DNA of 64,000 nt from assembly GCF_002001105.1 (NCBI RefSeq), contig NZ_MUNP01000046.1, forward strand, positions 1 to 64,000. Reading direction: 5' to 3'. Each line of letters opens with the position of its first letter. The stretch's first letter is position 1. Made by a program: the position numbers and the translations under genes. The notes under the pieces are model-generated. The model saw only the letters and a list, made by a program, of their open reading frames with translations. It searched no databases and was not told where the DNA came from. Below are positions 59,401-64,000 of the stretch, piece by piece. Source of the DNA: Rhodanobacter sp. C06 (GTDB lineage Bacteria > Pseudomonadota > Gammaproteobacteria > Xanthomonadales > Rhodanobacteraceae).

Positions 59401-59562
59401 ATGGGCAAGGGCGATCGCAAGACCCGTCGCGGCAAGACCTACCGCGGCAGCTACGGCAACACCCGCGTGCACGGCGCGCAGCCTGCCGTGGTCGGCGCCA
59501 AGCCGACCGTGACCAAGCCGGCCGCTGCGAAGAAGGCCGCGCCGAAGAAGAAGTCGGCCTGA
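59401..59562 (+). CDS. 30S ribosomal protein Thx
   Basis: A 53-residue, extremely basic protein that starts MGKGDRKTRRGKTYRGSYGN and ends in an Ala/Lys/Pro-rich tail (PKKKSA). The first 25 residues match Thx, a small peptide bound in a cavity at the head of the 30S subunit in Thermus, with homologues in several proteobacteria. The Lys/Ala tail is a bacterial extension. GAGGAGATTCCC before the ATG is a very good ribosome binding site, and a strong terminator follows 27 nt after the stop, so it is a highly expressed single-gene unit. Confidence 0.9.
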   Translation: MGKGDRKTRRGKTYRGSYGNTRVHGAQPAVVGAKPTVTKPAAAKKAAPKKKSA

Positions 59563-59589
59563 GCCGCTTCCACCACGTGTCACGAAGAA

Positions 59590-59611
59590 CCCCGCCAAGG
59601 CGGGGTTTTTT
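59590..59611 (+). terminator. Intrinsic terminator of thx
   Basis: A 7-bp GC stem CCCCGCC/GGCGGGG with a 2-nt apparent gap (extended loop AA) is followed by six T. It lies 27 nt after the stop codon. The region from here to 59782 shows no gene or strong signal. Confidence 0.9.
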
Positions 59612-59782
59612 GTGCCCGTCGTTCCCGGAATTCCTGGACGGACCCTTGCCGGTCGCCCCGGGCCATCCCCGATGCAAGGCGGGACGCCGATGCCGGCGAT
59701 TTTGCGCGAGCTCGTCGGGTTGGGCGCATCGATCGACGCGCATCCCGTGACGACGCGCTGAACGCGCCATGGCGCCTGCCGC

Positions 59783-59811
59783 TTGCGCCGGGCGCCGACG
59801 CTCCCTACAAT
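59783..59811 (+). promoter_or_regulatory. Promoter of the his operon
   Basis: TTGCGC (59783-59788) and TACAAT (59806-59811) are 17 nt apart. The start would be near 59818, immediately before the 20-bp operator at 59822-59841. Confidence 0.7.
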
Positions 59812-59821
59812 GCCGCTCCAC

Positions 59822-59841
59822 TGTACTAACGCGTTAATACA
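59822..59841. promoter_or_regulatory. TrpR-like operator of the his operon
   Basis: TGTACTAACGCGTTAATACA is a 20-bp palindrome with one mismatched pair (9 of 10 pairs match). It resembles the E. coli trp operator core (GTACTAG-TTAA-CTAGTAC). It lies just after the predicted transcription start and 2 nt before the ATG of the TrpR-family gene, an ideal position for autorepression. Confidence 0.8.
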
Positions 59842-59843
59842 TT

Positions 59844-60179
59844 ATGAAACGTCGATCGCTGGATCCGGAGACGCCCGTCGAGTCGGCCGAGCTGAGCCTG
59901 TGCGAGGCCTTGCTGTCGCTGAAGGGGGCGGAGGAGATGGATGCCTTCCTGCGCGACTTGTGCACGCCGGCCGAGCTGGAGGTGCTGGTGGATCGCTGGC
60001 GCGTGGTGCCCTATCTGCTCGACGGCGTGGCCTATCGGGAGATCCACGAGCGCACCGCGGTGAGTATCACCACGATCGGCCGGGTGGCGCGCTTCCTCAC
60101 CCAGGGCAACGGCGGTTATCTGGCGGCCGCGGCGCGCGCCTCGCGCCGCCGCGCCAACGCGAAGAAGGTGCGCGCATGA
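59844..60179 (+). CDS. TrpR/YerC-family repressor, probable histidine-operon regulator
   Basis: A 111-residue helical DNA-binding protein. 'LCEALLSLKGAEEMDAFLRDLCTPAELEVLVDRWRVVPYLLDG' is the TrpR/YerC family core, and the HTH is 'YREIHERTAVSITTIGRVARFL'. A basic tail ([11 protein letters not shown]) follows. It is the first gene of the his operon and overlaps hisG by 4 nt. The palindrome directly before its start is probably its own operator. Response to histidine, rather than tryptophan, is inferred from the operon; the effector is not shown. Confidence 0.88.
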   Translation: MKRRSLDPETPVESAELSLCEALLSLKGAEEMDAFLRDLCTPAELEVLVDRWRVVPYLLDGVAYREIHERTAVSITTIGRVARFLTQGNGGYLAAAARASRRRANAKKVRA

Positions 60180-61069
60180 AGCCGCGCGACCGCCTGCGCA
60201 TCGCGATGCAGAAGTCCGGCCGACTCACCGAGCCGGCGCTGGAACTGCTCAAGCGTTGCGGCCTCACGTTCCGGCAGAGCCGCGACAAGTTGTTCTGCTT
60301 CGGCGAAGGCGAGCCGGTGGACCTGCTGCTGGTACGCGACGACGACATTCCCGGCCTGATCGCGCAAGGCGTGTGCGAGCTGGGCATCGTGGGCCGCAAT
60401 GTGCTCGACGAATTCCGCCTCACGGCGGGACCGGAGAGCGAGCCGCTGGCCGAGTTGCGGCCGCTGGGCTTCGGGCGCTGCCGGTTGTCCATCGCCGTAC
60501 CGCAGGAATTCGATTACCGCGAGCCGGTGCAACTGGCCGGGCGGCGCATCGCCACCTCGTATCCGGGCCTGCTCGGCGCCTGGCTGCGCGAGCGTGGGGT
60601 CACATCCGGCGTGGTGACCCTGGCCGGCTCGGTGGAGATCGCGCCGAAGCTGGGCACCGCGGACGCGATCTGCGACCTGGTGCAGAGCGGCGGCACCCTG
60701 GTGGCGAACCAGTTGCGCGAGGTCGACGTGCTGCTGGAGAGCGAGGCGGTGCTGGCCGGTCCGCAGAATCTGCCGGCGGACGAGCGTGGCGACTTGGTCG
60801 CGCTGTTGCTGAAGCGGCTGGACGGCGTGATCCAGGTGCGCGAATCGCGCCTGCTGCTGCTGCAGACCCCGCGCCATGCCCTGGACGCGGTGACCCGATT
60901 GCTGCCCGGCGGCCCGCAGCCGACCCTGCTGCCGGTGGCCGGCCAGCCCGACCAGCTGATGCTGCAGGCGCTGTGCGCGGGTGAGGTGAGCTGGCGGCAG
61001 CTGGAAGAGATCAAGAAGGCCGGCGCGCGCGAGATGTTCGTGTTGCCGGTGGAGAAAATGCTCGCATGA
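60176..61069 (+). CDS. hisG: ATP phosphoribosyltransferase (long form)
   Basis: A 297-residue hexameric enzyme for the first step of histidine synthesis. The N-terminal catalytic domain starts '[24 protein letters not shown]', with '[12 protein letters not shown]' and the PRPP loop in '[22 protein letters not shown]'. The C-terminal regulatory ACT-like domain (about 225-297) binds histidine, so this is the long, HisZ-independent form. It overlaps the regulator gene upstream and precedes hisD by 13 nt. Confidence 0.97.
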   Translation: MKPRDRLRIAMQKSGRLTEPALELLKRCGLTFRQSRDKLFCFGEGEPVDLLLVRDDDIPGLIAQGVCELGIVGRNVLDEFRLTAGPESEPLAELRPLGFGRCRLSIAVPQEFDYREPVQLAGRRIATSYPGLLGAWLRERGVTSGVVTLAGSVEIAPKLGTADAICDLVQSGGTLVANQLREVDVLLESEAVLAGPQNLPADERGDLVALLLKRLDGVIQVRESRLLLLQTPRHALDAVTRLLPGGPQPTLLPVAGQPDQLMLQALCAGEVSWRQLEEIKKAGAREMFVLPVEKMLA

Positions 61070-61082
61070 AGAGCTGGCTGTC

Positions 61083-62390
61083 ATGAAACGGATCGAGTGG
61101 GACCTGCTGGACGAGCAGGGGCACCGCGAGGCGCTCGCGCGCCCGGCGCAGTCCCGCGCGGCGGAGCTGCGCGATGGCGTGGGCCGCATCATCGCGGAGG
61201 TGCGCGCGCGCGGCGACGTGGCCTTGCGCGAGCTGAGCGCGAAATACGATCGCTGCACGCTGACGGAACTCGAAGTCACCGAGGCCGAGTTCGCGGAAGC
61301 CGAGGCGATGCTCGATCCCGCCTTGAAGGCGGCGATCCACGAGGCTGCTGCACGCATCGAGGCTTTCCATCGTGCGGCCGCGCCGCAGCCGATGGGCGTG
61401 GACACCGCACCCGGCGTGCGGGTGGAGCGCATGCTGCGCCCGATCAGCCGCGTGGGTCTGTATGTGCCGGCGGGTAGCGCGCCACTACCGTCGACCGCGT
61501 TGATGCTGGGCGTGCCGGCGCGCATCGCCGGGTGCCGCGAGGTGGCGTTGTGCTCGCCCGCGCGCGCCGACGGCCGCTGCGATGCCGCGGTGCTGTACGC
61601 CGCCCGCCTTACCGGCGTGCACAAGGTATTCAAGCTCGGTGGCGCGCAGGCGATCGCGGCGATGGCCTACGGCACGGCTTCCGTGCCCAAGTGCGACAAG
61701 CTGTTCGGCCCCGGCAACGCCTGGGTCACCGAGGCCAAGCTGCAGGTCTCGTCCGAGCCGAATGGCGCGGCGATCGACATGCCGGCCGGCCCGTCCGAGG
61801 TGCTGGTGATCGCCGACGCGGCGGCGAATCCCGCCTTCGTCGCTGCCGACCTGCTGTCGCAGGCCGAGCACGGGCCGGATTCGCAGGTGATCCTGCTCAG
61901 CGATTCGGCGGCCTTGCTGGATCGCGTCGCATCCGAGGTCGCGCGGCAATGCGCCGAACTGCCGCGCGCGGAGATCGCGCAGCAGGCGCTGGGGCAGAGC
62001 CGGCTGATCGCGGTGGCGTCGCTGGCGCAGGCGGTCGAGGTAAGCAACCGCTACGCGCCCGAGCACCTGATCCTGCAGGTGACCGCGCCGCGGGTGTTGC
62101 TCGACGGCATCGAGAGCGCCGGTTCGGTGTTCCTGGGCGCGTGGACGCCCGAGTCGGTGGGCGACTATTGCAGCGGAAGCAACCATGTGCTGCCTACTTA
62201 TGGTTACGCACGCAGCTACAGCGGTGTATCGGTAGCGAGCTACCAGAAACAGATCACGGTGCAGGAGCTCAGCGCCGACGGCCTGCGCGCCATCGGCCCG
62301 TGCACCGCCACGCTGGCGGCGGCCGAACAACTGGAGGCACATCGCCGCGCGGTGACGCTGCGATTGGCCGAACTGGAGTCCATGACATGA
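61083..62390 (+). CDS. hisD: Histidinol dehydrogenase
   Basis: A 435-residue zinc enzyme performing the last two oxidations to histidine. The family core '[40 protein letters not shown]' is present, along with zinc ligands in '[12 protein letters not shown]' (Gln, His) and the catalytic Glu-His in '[11 protein letters not shown]'. The substrate loop is '[20 protein letters not shown]'. The length is standard. It overlaps hisC by 4 nt. Confidence 0.98.
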   Translation: MKRIEWDLLDEQGHREALARPAQSRAAELRDGVGRIIAEVRARGDVALRELSAKYDRCTLTELEVTEAEFAEAEAMLDPALKAAIHEAAARIEAFHRAAAPQPMGVDTAPGVRVERMLRPISRVGLYVPAGSAPLPSTALMLGVPARIAGCREVALCSPARADGRCDAAVLYAARLTGVHKVFKLGGAQAIAAMAYGTASVPKCDKLFGPGNAWVTEAKLQVSSEPNGAAIDMPAGPSEVLVIADAAANPAFVAADLLSQAEHGPDSQVILLSDSAALLDRVASEVARQCAELPRAEIAQQALGQSRLIAVASLAQAVEVSNRYAPEHLILQVTAPRVLLDGIESAGSVFLGAWTPESVGDYCSGSNHVLPTYGYARSYSGVSVASYQKQITVQELSADGLRAIGPCTATLAAAEQLEAHRRAVTLRLAELESMT

Positions 62391-63520
62391 ACGTGCTCGA
62401 TCTCGCGCGGCCGGAAATCCGCGCCCTGCAGCCGTATTCCTCGGCGCGCATGGAGGCCAGCGGCGGCCAGCTGCTGCTCAACGCGAACGAATCCGCATGG
62501 GCGCCCACCGGCGACAGCGGCACGGGCTGCAACCGCTATCCGGAACCGCAGCCGGCCGCGCTGGTGGACGCCTTGGCGCGGCTGTATGGCGTGTGCCGCG
62601 AGCAGTTGCTGGTGGGCCGCGGCAGCGACGAGGCGATCGACCTGCTGGTACGCGCATTCTGCCGTGCCGGCCGCGATGCCATCCTGGTCCAGCCGCCCAC
62701 CTTCGGCATGTACGCGGTATGTGCGCGCATCCAGGACGCGGACGTGGTCGAGGCGCCGCTGCGCCCGGACTTCACGTTGGACGTGGACGCCACGCTGGCC
62801 ACACTCACGCCGGCGGTGAAACTGGTATTCGTCTGCACGCCGAACAATCCAGCGGGCAGCGTGGTGCCGCGCGCCGACATGGAGCGGCTGGCGCGGGCGC
62901 TGGCCGGCCGCGCCTTGCTGGTGGTGGACGAGGCCTACGTGGAGTTCGCCGACGAGGGCAGCGTGGCCGACCTGCTGGATCGCCACGACAACCTCGCCGT
63001 GCTGCGCACGCTGTCCAAGGCCTGGGCGCTGGCCGGTGCGCGCGTCGGCTGCCTGCTGGCGCATCCGGACGTGGTGGCCCTGCTGCGCCGGATCATGCCG
63101 CCGTATCCGTTGCCGTTGCCCAGCGTGGAGGCGGCCTTGCTGGCGATCTCTGGCTGGGGGCAGGCGAACGCGCGCGCACACATCGACATCGTGCGCGCCG
63201 AGCGTGCGCGCTTGCGCACGGCGCTGGCGCGCCTGCCGGGCGTGCGCGCGGTGCTGCCATCGCAGGCGAATTTCCTCACCGTGCGTTTCGACGATGCCGG
63301 CGCGATGTACCAGCGCCTGTTCGACGCCGGCATCGTGGTGCGCGATGTACGGCGTTACCCGGGGCTGGACGATGCGCTGCGCATCACCGTCGGCACGCCG
63401 GCGGAGAACGAGCAAGTGCTGGCCGCCCTGGCTCGCGGCAAGGGCCTGTCCGGCGGGGCGGCACTTCTGAAGAGTTCCGCCAAGGATGGCCGGGGGGTTG
63501 CCGAGGGATCGGCCGCATGA
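62387..63520 (+). CDS. hisC: Histidinol-phosphate aminotransferase
   Basis: A 377-residue class I/II PLP aminotransferase. The PLP lysine is in [15 protein letters not shown], with '[12 protein letters not shown]' and '[19 protein letters not shown]' at the N-terminus as in HisC. '[20 protein letters not shown]' contacts PLP. The last 25 residues ('[19 protein letters not shown]') form a tail not needed for the fold. It is coupled to hisD and hisB by 4-nt overlaps. Confidence 0.96.
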   Translation: MNVLDLARPEIRALQPYSSARMEASGGQLLLNANESAWAPTGDSGTGCNRYPEPQPAALVDALARLYGVCREQLLVGRGSDEAIDLLVRAFCRAGRDAILVQPPTFGMYAVCARIQDADVVEAPLRPDFTLDVDATLATLTPAVKLVFVCTPNNPAGSVVPRADMERLARALAGRALLVVDEAYVEFADEGSVADLLDRHDNLAVLRTLSKAWALAGARVGCLLAHPDVVALLRRIMPPYPLPLPSVEAALLAISGWGQANARAHIDIVRAERARLRTALARLPGVRAVLPSQANFLTVRFDDAGAMYQRLFDAGIVVRDVRRYPGLDDALRITVGTPAENEQVLAALARGKGLSGGAALLKSSAKDGRGVAEGSAA

Positions 63521-64000
63521 GTCGCCGCATCCTCTTCGTCGACCGCGACGGTTGCCTGATCGAGGAGCCGGCGGACGAACAGATCGACAGCTATGAGAAG
63601 CTGGCCCTGCTGCCGGGCGTGGTCGCTGCGCTGCAGCGCTTCGTCGCCGCCGGTTACGAGCTGGTGATGGTGACGAACCAGGACGGCCTCGGCACCGACC
63701 GCTTTCCGGAATCGCACTTCAGCGGGCCGCATGAGCTGCTGATGCGCATCCTGTCCTCGCAGGGCATCCGTTTCCGCGAGGTGCTGATCGACCGCAGTTT
63801 CCCTCACGAACGCAGGGACACGCGCAAGCCGGGTATCGGGCTGATGCGTGGCTGGCTTGCCGATGACAGCTGGAGCCGCGCTGCGTCGGCGATGGTCGGC
63901 GACCGCGAGACCGACCTGCAGTTCGCCGCGAACATCGGCGTGCGCGGGTTGCGCGTCGGCCCGCAAGGGATGGGCTGGGTCGAACTGGCGCACCAGTTGC
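63517..64000 (+). CDS. hisB: Bifunctional histidinol-phosphatase/imidazoleglycerol-phosphate dehydratase, 5' part
   Basis: The 161 visible residues are the N-terminal HAD-type histidinol phosphatase half. The nucleophile motif is ILFVDRDGCLIEEP (DxD), motif II VMVTNQDGLGTD, the Lys in DTRKPGIGL and the final acid pair in AMVGDRETDLQFAANIG. Such a half is normally fused to the imidazoleglycerol-phosphate dehydratase domain in this group; that part lies beyond the window. It starts in the hisC stop (ATGA). Confidence 0.93.
   Translation, partial: MSRRILFVDRDGCLIEEPADEQIDSYEKLALLPGVVAALQRFVAAGYELVMVTNQDGLGTDRFPESHFSGPHELLMRILSSQGIRFREVLIDRSFPHERRDTRKPGIGLMRGWLADDSWSRAASAMVGDRETDLQFAANIGVRGLRVGPQGMGWVELAHQL

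Noticed and set aside
59563-59782. Histidine leader peptide or attenuator for the his operon
   Set aside because: No His-rich short reading frame and no alternative terminator stem was seen between thx and the TrpR-like gene.

Overview
The window is about 67-68% G+C, densely packed and almost free of mobile DNA. It reads as a chromosomal segment of a gammaproteobacterium of the order Xanthomonadales (Lysobacterales). The gene orders asd-(small coiled coil)-fimV-truA-trpF-X-trpBA-accD, regulator-hisGDCB and rnr-rlmB, the frequent GTG starts and the many short palindromic repeats suggest the Rhodanobacteraceae (Rhodanobacter, Dyella, Frateuria or a relative). The genus is inferred from gene content and sequence style; nothing was searched.

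Region by region. 1-420: the first codons of an IS5-type transposase and a tRNA-Leu(CAG) gene with its promoter and terminator. 424-4453: rnr and rlmB, a small membrane protein, then a guanidine-II riboswitch in front of the guanidinium exporter gdx. 4503-11697: the phosphate uptake operon pstSCAB-phoU with a Pho box, preceded by rnt and divergent from a porin that may be phosphate-linked. 11919-15508: nth, an RnfB-type ferredoxin and metG. 15641-20964: a Tat-exported family 2 glycoside hydrolase, then a translationally coupled MFS transporter, HAD hydrolase and DeoR regulator. 21028-30519: mrp, dcd, rimO and a run of small conserved or unknown proteins. 30527-34422: greB with two membrane proteins, and an HerA/YjgR-like ATPase. 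34540-43080: a lytic transglycosylase, psd, prmB, aroC, a 2-hydroxyacid dehydrogenase and asd. 43265-52170: fimV, truA, trpF, a cupin-8 protein, a LysR regulator, trpBA and accD.

52171-64000: after accD lies a 161-bp non-coding cassette holding two copies of a three-site array of DnaA-box-like 9-mers, with matching sites exactly 115 bp apart. PAP2 phosphatase, a glycosyltransferase and an outer membrane protein follow, then gltX. Next comes a zinc cluster (zur, MerC-domain protein with a Zur-like box, CDF exporter), the small ribosomal protein Thx, and a his operon led by a TrpR-like repressor gene with a near-perfect 20-bp operator just before its start codon. The operon runs off the window inside hisB.

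How the genes work together: several units carry readable control sites. These are the guanidine riboswitch and gdx, the Pho box and pst, the Zur box and the MerC protein, the TrpR-like operator and his, and a LysR-type site between lysR and trpBA. Most operons use 4-nt ATGA/GTGA overlaps, which points to translational coupling. The intergenic gaps are rich in hairpin repeats of at least four families. One is a dispersed 18-bp palindrome family with three copies and one relative. No CRISPR array, prophage, plasmid origin or defence island was seen.
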